The notes under the pieces were generated by a model. The model was not told the DNA's origin and searched no databases. It saw only the letters and a program-made list of their open reading frames with translations. Positions 34,085-46,965 of a DNA stretch of 64,000 nt are shown here, piece by piece. This stretch comes from Trachythela sp. YZ-2020 (lineage: Eukaryota; Cnidaria; Anthozoa; Malacalcyonacea; Clavulariidae), in contig JADLSH010000217.1 of the NCBI GenBank assembly GCA_016169945.1, positions 1,612,001 to 1,676,000 on the forward strand, written 5' to 3'. The position numbers were made by a program, and so were the translations under genes. How positions within the stretch are numbered: position 1 is the stretch's first letter; each line of letters starts with the position of its first letter.

Positions 34085-36048
34085 TCACGGGCGAAAGAAT
34101 ATCACTCTAGTTAGTACAATTGGAAACAAGTATTTATTTTCCATTCCTGAAGAACTTACATCTAAAACTATTTGTTTTTGCGACTCGGAAAAATCTGCAA
34201 GCAACTGCGCCTTCTTTAGCATCTCCAAACTGACTTCGAGCGAAGGTTGGCGTGGCTTTCTACCTCTCAATAGTTGCCTGTTACGTGATTGAAAACGTGC
34301 AAACAAACAGAAAGTCGTTGAATTATATCAGATCTCTTTGATTTTGGTGTCACTTCTCCCCTCAAGAGTGATTCGTTTAGTTCCTTAATAAAATCTTCAT
34401 CTACGGCGTCTAAATAATCATTAGCAGCATTCGAGAAGCAGTAGTTTTTCTTAGAATGGTATAACTCGTGAATTTCTAAGAAAACATCTGTCAAAGATTT
34501 AAAAATCGCGGCATGAAGATCTAATTTCCGTTTGGCTTCTTCGGTTTGCCTCGGTGTTGGTCATAAACATAGCGGGAACAAGAACAGAAACCGGTCTAAC
34601 AGACCACTCCCTTGATCTAGTCGACATAACAATCGAATTCCATATGGAACCTGCGTCAGTCCGATCAAATAACATGGAGTTTTCGCCGCTGGAATTTCTC
34701 GAGTACTTTCCGTTGCGTAGCGGCATGAAGCACGCTCTCCTGGAAATAACTCGCACAACAACTGAACTTCACCCATTGCATGATCCCCTTCATTCTTTAA
34801 CACCTTGTTTATGAAGTCATATATTTCTGGGGAGCCAATAAAAACCTTCTTTTGCTCTAAAATAAATTTGATCATTGCCGATGAAGTGCACCGTTCCAGT
34901 ATGAAATTTCCCATGTTATTGTCCTCTCTTATTGTTATTACCGCTTCTATGCAACTTTTGTTCAAAGCACTCGATTTCCCTGTGGTTGGCGTCCCAATCA
35001 CTACAGAATATAGATTTAGAGACATCGCTTGCTTACTCCTGACAATCCGACTTCCGGTACCAACAAGGAATGCTGTAGTGGTTATTAAGCTTGGTACGAA
35101 ATGGCATTCACTTAAACTAACTGAATGCGAAATGTTCGTCAGACCACAGGAGGCCCAGGCTCTATTTGCCCGCGCCCGCCTGTGACTTCCTTATAACGAG
35201 GGAAGGAAGGAAACATTGAGCCCAAAATAGCCCAGACTTGGCATATGTTACACGAAACTATCCTCGATTTTTCGCCTTTAAATGCATTTCTTTCGAGATT
35301 AATCGATATCCCCTGCAAGAATGATACCGTACAACTCTCAAAACAACGATAATTTAATCAAAAAGCTTAAATTCGCTCTAAAATCCGTGAGGGAATGACA
35401 AAATTTGGCAAAAATATATCCGCGTGCCGGGTTTGCTGTTAAAAAACCGGAAGTCGTTGAACAACTCAAAACACACTCAAACCTGATTGGACAACTTTGA
35501 AATTTTAAATTTTTGTTGATATTCGTCGTCCAATCAGGTTTGAGTGTATTTTGAGTTGTTCAACGACTTCCGGTTTTTTAACAGCAAACCAGGCACGCGG
35601 ATATATTTTTGCCAAATTTTGTCATTCCCTCACGGATTTTAGAGCGAATTTAAGCTTTTTGATTAAATCATCGTTGTTTTGAGAGTTGTACGGTATCATT
35701 CTTGCAGGGGATATCGATTAATCTCGAAAGAAATGCATTTAAAGGCGAAAAATCGAGGATAGTTTCGTGTAACATATACCAAGTCTGGGCTATTTTGGTC
35801 TCAATGTTTCCTTCCTTCCCTCGTTATAAGGAAGTCACAGGCAGGCGCGGGCAAATAGAGCCTGGGCCTCCTGTGGTCAGACTGCGACATAACGGATCAT
35901 GAATCACTAAACTTCGCGAGCAATTGAAGCGACTAATCAACAATCACATCAGTTTAAGCTTTTCTTCGATAATTTGAATATATTTGCTATGCTTGGTTTG
36001 TAGATAACAAAAGAGTCGGTATGTTTGTGCACAGAATTTGCATTCCAT
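34085..36048 (-). pseudogene. DUF3987-type P-loop protein, unit 3 copy, split by palindrome
   Basis: Same gene and shared stops as unit 2, with the ATG at 36048. The 731-bp palindrome separates the N-terminal CxxC part from the body. Walker A is altered here (GTPTTGKSS instead of GPPTTGKSS). The family box GSGLLDRFLFLFPLC is kept. Confidence 0.6.
35145..35875. mobile_element. 731-bp palindromic foldback element
   Basis: Arms of about 345 bp start CACAGGAGGCCCAGGCTC and end in the reverse complement, around a centre near 35510. GTCAGAC is duplicated at 35138-35144 and 35876-35882; the empty site is intact in units 1 and 2. The 7-bp duplication does not settle the superfamily. No coding capacity. 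Confidence 0.85.
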
Positions 36049-36183
36049 TTAATTATTAAGTATATGATGTTATTGCTTGAGCTTCTTTGCAGTCATTAGG
36101 AATAATAATAATTGAAATTATTTACGAATGATATCGTTAAACAACAAGACAAACACTACAGCATGGAAAAATTTCATTTTAAC

Positions 36184-36780
36184 CCCTAACCCCAACCCAA
36201 AACCCAACCCTAACTCCAACCCAAACCCAAACCATAATCCTAACCCTAAACCTAACCCTAAACCTAAACCTAACCCTAACCCTAATCCTAACCCTAATCC
36301 TAACCCTAACTCTAATCCTAACCCTAACCCCAACCCAAACCCAAACCTGAACCATAATACTAATCCTAAACCTAACCCCAACTATAACCCCAACCCTAAC
36401 CCTAAACTCAAACCTGTTCCTAACCCTATCCCTATCCCCAACCCCAATCCAAACCTAATCCAAACCCCAACCTTAATCCTAAACCCAACCCTAACACCAG
36501 CGCCAACCACAACCCCAACCATAATCCTAACCGTAACCCCAAGACAAACCCTAACCCCAACCATAATCCTAACACTAACCCTAATCCTAACCCTAGCTCC
36601 AACCCTAGCCCCAACCACAACTACAACTCCAAGCCCCACCTCAACCTCCAATCTAACCCAAACCAACCTCCATCGCAACCCTAACCCTAACCGTAGCGCT
36701 CATGTTAACCCAAACAATAATCCTAACCACAACCTCAACCCCAATCCTAATGCCAATCCCAACCCTAACACCAACCCTTA
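36184..36780. repeat. Degenerate CCCTAA telomere-like array (unit 3, long)
   Basis: Same as 23608-24197, with different local hexamer counts. Confidence 0.85.
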
Positions 36781-37090
36781 TACTGCTGTAGAAGAGCGAA
36801 TCGAGAAAACGTTAATGCTGCTGATAAAATTGTGGATTAAAACTGGATCCAACATTGAAAGATACGTTTATACAAATTTAACAGTTAATTTAAAATTTTT
36901 TAACGACCAAGGGATCGCCCAAAATAAACGGTCACTGGAGACAAATGAAAGTGTCGAACTCATGGAAGACGCAAATACCACTATTCATGCGATCATCATA
37001 TCTTGCCGAATTTTAGTGGCGATATCTTGAAGACGTTAAAATGATGTATTTACGATGTAAATTTAAACGAAGGAACTATCATTAATACAT
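36781..37090 (+). pseudogene. Merlin/ISXO2-type transposase remnant (unit 3, A1)
   Basis: Same reading and mid-frame shift as the other A1 copies. Confidence 0.5.
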
Positions 37091-37824
37091 AGCATTTCAT
37101 ACATAGTATGCATGTTGCCACGTAGCCACGTAATCACGAGTTAAAACTATGCACATTAGTGGCAGGGTATTTTGAAGTTATACCCCGTTGGCTTTGGTAT
37201 GCAGCTTCTTAGTGCCTCTTGTTATGAAAAGAAAACAATTTTGCCTGTAAAGCGAATTTTAATAATACTATTTATAAAAATCGACGTATTCTTATCTGTG
37301 TATGTATTTACGAAAAGGATTAATGTATTAGGATCAAGTCCAAGGAAATATTTATCCTAAACATACGTTCATTAAGTACAACATGGTAGGTTTTCACTTA
37401 ATTTGCTTGATATTTAAATTCTGGCGCTCACGCCATATACATAGCTACTGCATGCAGCACCAGTAGATATTGAATCTCATGTTAGAAAGATATTTTAGAT
37501 ATAATGTAGCTATTATAGATACAAATAGATATCAGCATATATTTTCGCCAATCATGTTATGCGCTGCTATATTCTTGATGCACAGTCTCCGAGCACTTTT
37601 AATGATCTTTGCAGCAAATACAGTAGCATTTGTGACACACAAATGTTCAGTTCCTCACTTTGATATTACTTTTGGCTATGCTATCTCATTTGACTTTAGA
37701 AATTTAGAAAATAGATGTCCAAAAAAATTAGCGGGTTGAGAAGAAGAACCTAGAAGGCTGTTCGTAAATTCCGTAGTGGTAAATATTGAGTAAAACGTCT
37801 AGCAATTATTGCGCTGCGATAATT

Positions 37825-37928
37825 GGCTCTTTCTCGATATATGAGCAACCGAAATAGGCGTTAGGGATTATAAAGGTTAGGGTTAGGTTTGGGGTTAGGG
37901 TTAGCTGCTCATATATCGAGAAAAAGCC
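37825..37928. mobile_element. 104-bp MITE containing TTAGGG repeats (unit 3)
   Basis: Same insertion as in units 1 and 2; the right TIR has a few extra substitutions. Confidence 0.75.
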
Positions 37929-38375
37929 CGATAATTCAACATTTCCCAATATCTCTCATTCAAAGAATCCTCTCAGTGGGACGCTAAATCAGCTTATTTT
38001 TTGCTGCATAACCCAAAAATATGATTTCAAAGAAGCAATTATTTATATTATCGCAAAATAATTATGATTCTTAAGTATAGTGTAGACATGTATCCATGCT
38101 TCTTGTGACTCCTGGTCTAATTATTTTTTTGTGTAGTCAGTAAACACATTTTAGAGGCTAATATGACCCGCAACTACCGCGCATTAACTATACTTTCACA
38201 TTCTCGCTAAAAATTCGAGTATTGCAAATATTTTACTTATTGCGTACCCCAACCCAACCCCCATCCCAACCCTAATCCTAACCGTAACCCTCATGTTAAC
38301 CCAAACCCTAATCCTAATCCTAACCCCAACCTCAACCCCGATCATAATGCCAATCTCAACCCTAACACCAACCCC

Positions 38376-38718
38376 TTATACTGCTGTAGAAGATCGAAGC
38401 GAGAAAACGTTAATGTTGTTGATAAAAATATGGATTAAAACTGGATCAATGATCATATATATCCGATTTAAAAAATCCTACAGTAACATTGAAAGGCACG
38501 TTTATACACATTTAACAGTTAATTTAAAATTTGTTAATGACCAAGGGATCGCGCAAATTGACGGTCACTGGAGACAAATGAAAGTGTCCAACTCATGGAA
38601 GAAGCAAATACAACTATTCATGCGATCATCATATCTTGCCGAATTTCACTGGCGATTTCTTGAAGACGTTCAAATAGTGTTTTTAAGATGTAAATTTAAA
38701 CGAAGGAACTATCATTAA
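38376..38718 (+). pseudogene. Merlin/ISXO2-type transposase C-terminal remnant, longest open copy
   Basis: Here one frame runs through the whole remnant: [19 protein letters not shown], then HVYTHLTVNLKFVNDQGIAQ, IDGHWRQMKVSNSWKK, SSYLAEFHWRFLEDV, ending RRNYH and a stop. The layout fits the C-terminal half of the IS1595/ISXO2 DDE domain of Merlin transposases, which cut and paste DNA. The expected second Asp (IISD in sister copies) is replaced by IIYI through a small insertion, and the expected Glu before the W is not evident (IDGHW). The N-terminal half is missing; upstream is only CCCTAA array. Confidence 0.6.
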
Positions 38719-40332
38719 TACATAGCATTTCATACATAGTATGCATGTTGCCGCGTAGCCACGAGTTAAAACTATGCACATTAATTAGTTGCCGGGTTTT
38801 TTGAAGTTATACCCCATTGGCTTTGGTATGCAGCCTCTTAGTGCGCTCTTGTTATGAAAAGAAAACAATTGTTGTTGCGTGTTAACTTAATTGCTGAAAC
38901 TTCGAAAGTCCCTTCTCAGAAGACAACGACGTATTTGTTTGGCAGGTGCCTGTAAAGCGAATTTTAATTAAACTATTTCTAAAAATCGACGTATTCTTAT
39001 CTGTGTATGTATTTACGAAAAGGATTAATGTATTAGAATCAAGTCCAAGGAAATATTTATCCTAAACATACGTTCATTAAGTACAACATGGTAGGTTTTC
39101 ATTTATTTTGCTTGATATTTAAATTCTGGCACTCACGCCATATACATAGCTACTGCATGCAGCACCAGTAGATATTGAATCTCATATTAGAAAGATATTT
39201 TAGATATAATGTAGCTATTATAGATACAAGTAGATATCAGCATATATTTTCGCCAATCAGCTTATGCGCTGCTATATACTTGATGCACAGTCTCCGAGCA
39301 CTTTTAATGATCTTTGCAGCAAATACATGCAGTAGCATTTGTGACACACAAATGTTCAGTTCCTCACTTTGATATTGCTTTTGGCTAAGCTATCTCATTT
39401 GACTTTAGAAATTTAGAAAATAGATGTCCAAATAAATTAGCGGGTTGAGAAGAAGAAGCTAGAAGGCTGTTCGTAAATTCCGTAGTGGTAAATACTGAAA
39501 TAAAAGTCTAGCAATTATTGCGCTGCGATAAATCAACATTTCCAAGTATCTCTCATTCAAAGAATCCTCTCAGTGGGACGCTAATCAGCTTTTGTGTTTG
39601 CTGCATACCCCAATAATATGATTTCAAGGAAGCAACAATTTATATTATCGAAAAATTATTGTGATTCTTAAGTATAGCCGGACTATCGGCCTTGGTCGTA
39701 GAACTACAAAGATTTAAAAGAAAAATACCCGCGTATACTATTTCTGCTGTAATATTCATTACGGTGTTTGAAAAAGAACATGATTGTATCTTTTAATTTA
39801 ATTTAATTTAATTTAATTGCGTGAGTTGTGTCAGTGATATATCGGTATATATGGTTTTAAATTCGCTGCGGCAGCACTTCGTCCGAGTATATTAACTAGT
39901 GCAGACATGGATCCATGTTCCTTGTGAGTCCTGGTATAATTGTTTTTTGTGTATTCAGTAAACACATTTTAGAGGATAAGTATGAACCGCGACTACCGCG
40001 TATTAACTATACTTTCACATTCCCGCTAAAAATTCGAGTATTGCAAAGATTTTACTCATTGCTTTTTTAGTTCTTTACTTATTTTCGTTGTTGTTCTTTA
40101 TCAATTTGATGGAGTTCCTAGCTGTTATTATTATTATCATTGGATATCGAATGTGTCTCGGCTAACAATACATTTGGCTTTAAGTGTTTTGGTTGTCAGC
40201 CGCTTACGACGAATTCATATTCTTCGACTTCACTGAATATATAATATCAGCGCAATTCAGGTTGTTTTCTTGGATTGTTCATAATAGGTCTAATTTTCTT
40301 GTTCTGTGTCCTTTCTCCACTATTTCTCTTAC

Positions 40333-40388
40333 CTTTCAAAATAGTTCTTTCTGTAATAGTACTTTATTAAAATCTTGTTTAAATACAT
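40333..40388 (-). other. Candidate exon with splice donor (unit 3)
   Basis: Same segment and donor as in the other units. Confidence 0.3.
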
Positions 40389-40440
40389 TTTGAGTTAAAT
40401 GATAACGACAGATAGTATAAAAAAGCGGCCGAAATGTCAT

Positions 40441-42560
40441 TATAAAACATAAATCTGTCCTGTTAACATGCAATTATTGTAGTTCCCGTTATCGTTTCTA
40501 ATTCTCTCATTCGCTTCACTAATACAAAAAGGGATGTGGTTTGCAACCATGCCACATTTTCCATAAAACATCGGCGCGCTAGACAATACGGAATTCTTGT
40601 TCCCAAGTCGTCATGGCGTAAGCCTGGCGAGAGCCCACATTTTGCTAGGAAATTTTAAACCGGAAAATTTGAGTTAATGTTTGTTATCAGCAATTCGACC
40701 TTCAACAGTGTGCTTCCTATTATAACTGCAGTATTTGGTAATACCTTAGCTATACAATAGTCAGATGCACTGTTAAGTTAAAATCCTGTTTTCTTACAGT
40801 AAAAAGTACTGGCAGCTTGGGCGCCAGTAATTTTTACTGTAAATTAACAGAAACTGTTATATTGAAAAATTACTGTATGTTTACAGTTGCATTACTATTT
40901 ATTTATGACAGGAAAAGAACTGTAAATATACAGAATAGAAACGGTATTTTTACAGTTTTCTGTCATTTTACAGATATATTTCTAGTTCAGCAGAAAATAT
41001 CTGCTGCATGGTAAGACGCTGTTACGATTGTTTTCTGGAGAGCTTTATCAATGATAACGAGTTTTGTCATTTGTGAGCAAATCACATCATGCTTTGCAAA
41101 TCACATCATGAATAAGCAATGACAACAGTTAAATATGTATATGTATGATACGAATGTCATCTCGTTGTCTCTACTTAGTCTCTACTATAAAAATTGGACG
41201 TCATTAAATATAAACCAAAAGGAATTAACATGGAATTGTAATATTTTCTTTAACTGCTTGTAATTACGTTATACAACTAAACAAACTATAATGAACTACA
41301 ACTTTGTCTTTGTCAAACCTAATAAGCAAAAAGAGGTCGATTTGTCCATAGGCTACGTTATGAACATAAAGGTATCTGCATTTTATGTCGAGAGGGATCG
41401 ATGACGTCATTTGGTTCATTAAGTAGTGGCAAAATAACCAATAAATCTCAAAGGCATAATGAACTCTTTACCTTGGCCCCTACTGATCTCATAGCGATAT
41501 CGCTATAAGACTTTGCATGTTCATATCTTCGGTTCAGTTCATGCTATGTAGATGACAATACCACCGTTCGATTCAGCGTTTTACGATCTCTTTAGAGAAG
41601 TAAATTGTGTTTGTTTACAACGCTATACGGCCGATTTAGTGCCTTTCAAACACTCTGAAGCTTGTTTTGTTTACAAATTAACAATAATACAAACTAATTA
41701 AATATTCATTTCGCTTTCCTACCTTTTTGTTTACACGCCACAAACTCGTAAATACCAGTATTCGACGGAGATTTGCAATCCCTTTAGTTTGATGCCATTT
41801 TTATTACCATACGACATAATCTAGCCCTTTTGCGGCAATTCTCGTGAAAATGCTTTATTTGTTGCGAAGCCCGGTATTGTAGGCGCACGCTCGGACGACT
41901 TCGGAAGCTAAATCTCAGTGACCTTGTACCCTATCGCCTTGAAAGTGCCGAAATCGTTCCTCGTGATGTCATGTCATTGCCTAGATGGCGTATTTTCATT
42001 GGTTTCTAGCAAGCAACACTGACCTTATATGGCATTTCGTAATTTATTTCGCGTGCTGGAATTAAATTTCAACGATTTCGGCATTTTGTTTGCGACTTTC
42101 AAAAAATAAAAAAAAATAGTTCTACTTCTTCAAATGCAATAAAACTTTCCAATAATATTCCTTTTTAAATGAGCTATAATTGTTTGGTAAAACTTGCTCG
42201 AAAATAATAAATCCTGCTCTTGTAATTCCGATTTATTTCAAAAATAATGTAAAATGTTTAGATAATTTATAAAGATGTGTGCAAATTAATTTGGATATGT
42301 AATATAAACCGGGACAAACTAAATATCATTTTAAAGAGGAAGTCATAAGCTATCGAACGACGCGTGTCCTGTTGCCAAAGAATAAACACGTCTGGAGATA
42401 TTTACATTTGAAACAACGGATCGTAAATACGGGGAACAACGATATTAAAACAGTACATAAGATGCGAAATGCACAAAACAACATTTCATTATCTTTTTGA
42501 TAGCAAAAAGGTTCTCATCAACTTTTCATCTCCTGTAAGTTTCTTATATTATGCAAAAAT
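40441..42560. other. Non-coding spacer between array and D2
   Basis: AT-rich with no convincing gene. It contains the hairpin repeat at 40793-40843. Scattered ACAGT/ACTGT motifs continue to about 41015, as in a MITE family. Confidence 0.5.
40793..40843. repeat. 21-bp-arm hairpin, MITE-like
   Basis: CTTACAGTAAAAAGTACTGG pairs with the complement ending at 40843 (19 of 21 positions) around a 9-base loop. Confidence 0.65.
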
Positions 42561-42575
42561 GACCTCATCGTCATC

Positions 42576-42745
42576 GATCCCAAAACTCCATAATAAAACT
42601 GTTAATATATATATATATATAGACTTGGCCACGTTGACATTTCAATTACAAACAACAACAATCCCAAAATTCCATAATAAAACCGTCAATATATATATAG
42701 ACTTGGCCACGTTGACATTTCAATTACAAACAACAACAATAATGT
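42576..42745. repeat. Tandem duplication, about 80 bp, two copies
   Basis: Both copies read ATCCCAAAAYTCCATAATAA, a (TA)n run, then GACTTGGCCACGTTGACATT. They differ in the (TA)n length and a few bases. Confidence 0.8.
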
Positions 42746-42979
42746 CAATTTAATTTGAATATCAAGGTAACTTCCGTTCGCTTTCGAAATCTTTAAGTCC
42801 ATTAACAAACGACAAAACCTTTGGGTTAACTTTATGTGAATTTCCCTTCGTTTTTGCTGTTTTGGTTCATCTCTCAGGGTTAAGATTAACTAAACACCTA
42901 CAAAAAGGCGATATACTGCAATTAATTACTGAACAAAACCGTTGAGCTTTTAGCTAATTTTCCTCATATACATTGTTAC

Positions 42980-43208
42980 AATAGACCTTACTGTTTATTC
43001 ACTTTTGAATGGCCTCGTTTTCGGTGGTATTTACTCTTGTTACGTGCACAATAGGATTAGGAATAAGCTTGTGATTGGGCTTATTAATAAGCTTATGATA
43101 GTGCAGGAAACAAGGGGCTATAACGTTCATGTGCCCCTGCCTTGCTAAACCAGGCAAACATGGAAACGAGGCCATTGTGTCAGAAGTGAATAAACAGTAA
43201 GGTCTATT
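42980..43208. mobile_element. MITE-like inverted-repeat element, copy 2
   Basis: Duplicate of 202-428 carried within D2; terminal repeats intact. Confidence 0.7.
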
Positions 43209-43869
43209 ACTATGAAAACAAAATCTGTGATTCCTTCATAGACAGGAAGAGAATACAATACCTTTGAATAAACTCCAGGGTTGTTGCCAAACATTCAGGA
43301 TATTGTAAATTAAAACAGTAATATGCCGCAAAAAGAAGCATCACCGCCTCCAACAACGAGGGTGATCGAATTACCACAGTATGGTCAATCACAATGTGAA
43401 ATCTTTCAACAAAAAGTTTTTCACCTACAAAGAAGCAGAATAATCAATTAATGCTATATTCAAATATGAGTGCAGATTTTAAATGGAAGGCCCTTTCCTA
43501 TAGTCACTGTAGTACAGCGTCTCCCTCAAAACACATACCTAATTAGAATAATTATGCATACAGGGAGCTAGGCACCTACTTATACTACCAACTAAAGTTA
43601 ACAACCTGATCTTCACTCTCCTAATATTATCCCGTAGATTTCCACACAAATTGTATAAAATATTGTACGAATCACGGTAATCCTTTCCAGAACCGTACTG
43701 TGGACTCTTAACTATTATTTAAAAATTTATTTTCTCTTTTACAAGTATTTTATGGAATGCCAGCATAATTAAGGCAGAACTCTTGTAAGGGCCACGCAAA
43801 ATACACGCAACAAGCAGAGAAATGAAGCGCGTTGTAGGGGGTACATTTTATTTTGGGGGCCATGACTTA

Positions 43870-44490
43870 ATCGCACTGAGCTTATTTCTTTTTACAAATC
43901 TTTAATAAGACCTGTGATGGAATATGCAGATGTCATTTGGGATGGATGTACTGAATATGAAAGTAATATTTTAAAAGGAGTTCAATGTGAAGCAGCACGT
44001 ATAGTCACAGGTGCGTTTAAAGGCACAAATAAAGGTCGGTTATTGAATGAATTGTGTTGAGAAGATCCTAATATTATTATTAGAAGATACTTATATAAAA
44101 GGTTTCTTATGTACAAAATAATTCATTTTCTCACACCATCCTACCTACGTGACATTCTGCCGTCGTTAGTGAAAGATCTGTATATTGACGCGATCAAGTG
44201 AAAACATTACCTCTTTTCCTTCTAAAACTGTACGTTTTAAGAAATATTTTTATCCATCGACAATAACTGCTTGTAATGAACTTGATTGTGAATTGGGTAA
44301 TGTAGAATCTATCTCTTTGTTTAGATCTACAATACGGGATATCTTCTGTGTAACTAAATATAACACGCTTTATGATACTTCGCTAACTAGATATAGCTCA
44401 ATATTACATACAAGACTTCCTCTTGGTCATTTCTCTCTTAATTTCTGTATAGAATTAGTAGTAAATCTTCTCATTTTTGCGAATTTTCCC
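43870..44490 (+). pseudogene. LINE reverse transcriptase C-terminal fragment (D2 copy)
   Basis: Reads SLIRPVMEYADVIWDGC, VQCEAARIVTGAFKGTNK, then in other frames TSFPSKTVRFKKYFYPSTIT and HTRLPLGHFSLN. It stops abruptly near 44480, where D1 continues into the Cys/His tail, so the end was removed by the D2 deletion. It keeps about 120 bp in the middle that D1 lacks. Confidence 0.7.
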
Positions 44491-45928
44491 GAACCACAAA
44501 TTTATTATACAAAAATAACAAAATAGTCTGAGACCGAAAACGTTGTAAATGCATTATCTAGCCGCAATCTTGTTTGTGTCCTTTTCCAAAATGTCCTTCC
44601 CCGAGTCCTTGATCCAGTATATGGTGTTGAAGACAGTTGATGATAGCTGCTTCTATTTGTATATAATAGCTACTATATTTGCACAATATTATAACTACCA
44701 ATTATATCGATAAATGTGCAATTTTTGAACAACTTGAAGGTAACTCTAAGTTAGAGCAAACGTCAGGCTGAACGGTCGAAGAGGTGGGTGGGTGGGAAAT
44801 TCTTTCAATAACTTGAGTAAGCGAAGAGCTCAGTGTAAATGATGTGATCTTGCTTAGCATACTGCAAGTTATGCCCTAATTAACTTGTATTTGTATTGCG
44901 CCTTATGATTGGTCAATTTGTTAGTAGGAAATGTTTGTATAAGTACTCTATTGGTTCACCATAAAATGTCATGTGCTGTCCACGTGAAAGCATGCCCAAT
45001 GATGAAAATGATCTTTGAACGATCTGTCAATAAGGAAACAAAACAATGCGTTCCTTGAGGCCTGGACGGAAGAAAACCCCATCCATGCTTAGCATACTAG
45101 TTCCAACGCAAAACCCCATCCACGCTTAGCATATTAGCTTCAACGCGTTGTCTCATTAACTTAAATTTATATTGTCTATAAATTTGCTCAAAAATATAAC
45201 TAAGTATTTGCCAATGGGTTTTTCGCATAAAGTCTACCTTCTGGGCAACAGGGTGTGGACGCAGTTGGTCGGATATTGCGCTCGTGCCCCCATTATATAT
45301 ACTACTATTAATACATAAATGAAATGTACATCAAAACATAGTACTCGTACTGATTTTTTTGGATATTTAGGTTAAATTTCACAGTTGGGTGCACATAAAA
45401 TTTATGGGCATAATTCTAATGTGCAATTTTATTTGAGGTAAAACAAGTGAGTATTAAAAAAGTGATTTGAATAAAAGAAACAATTTTGAAAAATGTCCGC
45501 GTCTGTCCTTTGTTTTGAATTACAGATCGAGTTCAAAAGCGACTACAAAAGCGACTACAAAATCTAACAATAACGCATTTATTCATCATAATTATATGTT
45601 TGTTTGGTTGCACCATTATCGAGAAATAAGTAATGCATACAGTATACTCAGCCTAACGTACGGACTTTTATAAGAAATTTTTCCCCAAGCGACTGCAGTA
45701 ATACAATTTAAATCAATTAAACAAACATCATGACAAAGTTTTCTGTATTTTTTACTGACAATTTTCGATTTTCACAATTAAATTGTAGCAAATTAAAAAA
45801 AAATTGAATTATTTGATTATACATGTAATATTTATTCCCAATAACTTGAAGAATATTCAAGATCATAACACACATGCAGCTAGGTAACGCATTGACATTA
45901 GCGAAAATGACAAGTTCAATTATTAAAA

Positions 45929-46226
45929 TAGGACACGTAATTGAAAGAAATTCGTTTTGGAACCCCGAAATTTGTGTTCAGGGTGTTCAAATATTTAAGT
46001 TAGACCGGCTCCAAATGTTTACCCTCAAATCCCTTCGCGTTATAATCCAGAGCCTTTTCAAATAATTAGCACCTGTCTACAGTACGCTATGCAAATTTGA
46101 TTGAATGTATTGTACGAAATAAAGAGGACATTCCACTAACTAAACCCTTTAAAATACGGGTGAGTGTATATTAATTTTTTAATATTCTCTTTTTACACGT
46201 AAATAGAGAAATTTGACAGTATAATC
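45929..46226. other. No recognised repeat or gene; possible promoter region
   Basis: Unique AT-rich sequence upstream of the candidate first exon at 46227. No clear TATA or initiator could be singled out. Confidence 0.4.
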
Positions 46227-46250
46227 ATGGCGGACAGTGGCTCAGAATTG
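46227..46250 (+). CDS. Candidate first exon (MADSGSEL) of host membrane gene
   Basis: ATG GCG GAC context and eight codons, MADSGSEL, followed by GTGAGTGA, a strong splice donor. The exon ends in phase 0, and the exon at 49964 begins in phase 0, so they could be joined directly. Without transcript data the link is a guess; other exons may intervene. Confidence 0.35.
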
Positions 46251-46799
46251 GTGAGTGAATAGTTAGGGTACATTTATTCCATTTCATTGAAATATTATAA
46301 TAAATATTAGTTTGAAATTTACACGAGAACGATTCAAATGTACATGCTCTTATTTGGGTTGATTACATGATTGTTGCTGCCTCTTCTATAGTCTACGAAT
46401 TTTCACATATATATTTGTCGTATGTCAATCACAACAACTTATGTATCTTCGATAACTGATTACTTTGACTGTTTAGATCACTGATGTGATGCTGACACTA
46501 AGGCCTGCAGTACTGCCTAGAAGTAACTTAACACAAAAACGCGGTTAAGCGCGGGCCGCACGCGGTTTGACCGGAGGCGCCCCGCGGGTCGCCCGCGGTT
46601 GTGTGCGCGTGTTGAGTTTGACCGCAATTCACGGCGGAACCCGAAATGAATACGACTTGCAGAGTCGGAATTTTCCGTGGGTAAAATAGGATTCAGAAAT
46701 CAGAATATAATAACAAAATTCTGAGAGGCCGAGGCGAAACATTTCAGCATTTGTATTTCCAACTTTTGTTGAGGACGGATTTGAGGACGGATTGTGTCC

Positions 46800-46965
46800 C
46801 TCTCGTCAGAAGAGGATATGAATGTGACTGGCATAACAAGAGTTCTAGCCGAGGAAGGAATCAATGTCTCACTGACATCTGTGAGTAAGTTTCTTATGCA
46901 AGAGTGTTGCGTTTCGAAAAGATGGCACCCAAACCAAGCGAAAAGGACGTCCTAAGCATCCGCTG
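46800..46965 (+). pseudogene. Tc1-like transposase DNA-binding remnant
   Basis: A helix-turn-helix-like stretch (TRVLAEEGINVSLTSVSKFL) followed, after a frameshift, by a GRP linker (KGRPKHPLK). In Tc1-family enzymes this part binds the TIRs and precedes a DDE domain, which is absent here. Confidence 0.45.

Larger units (their letters stand above)
33769..40440. repeat. Array unit 3 (last), 5.92 kb plus 731-bp palindrome
   Basis: Same order as unit 2: short array (33905-34080), DUF3987-type gene with the palindrome inside it, long array (36184-36780), A1 (36781-38230), short array (38245-38375), A2 (38376-40440). The array stops sharply after GCGGCCGAAATGTCATT, the phase at which units normally meet, and unrelated DNA begins at 40441. 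Confidence 0.85.
42779..45928. repeat. Segmental duplication arm D2
   Basis: Counterpart of D1 in the same orientation, lacking D1 blocks 797-1625 and 2392-5389. By eye roughly 90-95 percent similar over shared parts, with an extra 45-bp tandem duplication at 45107-45150. Confidence 0.85.
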
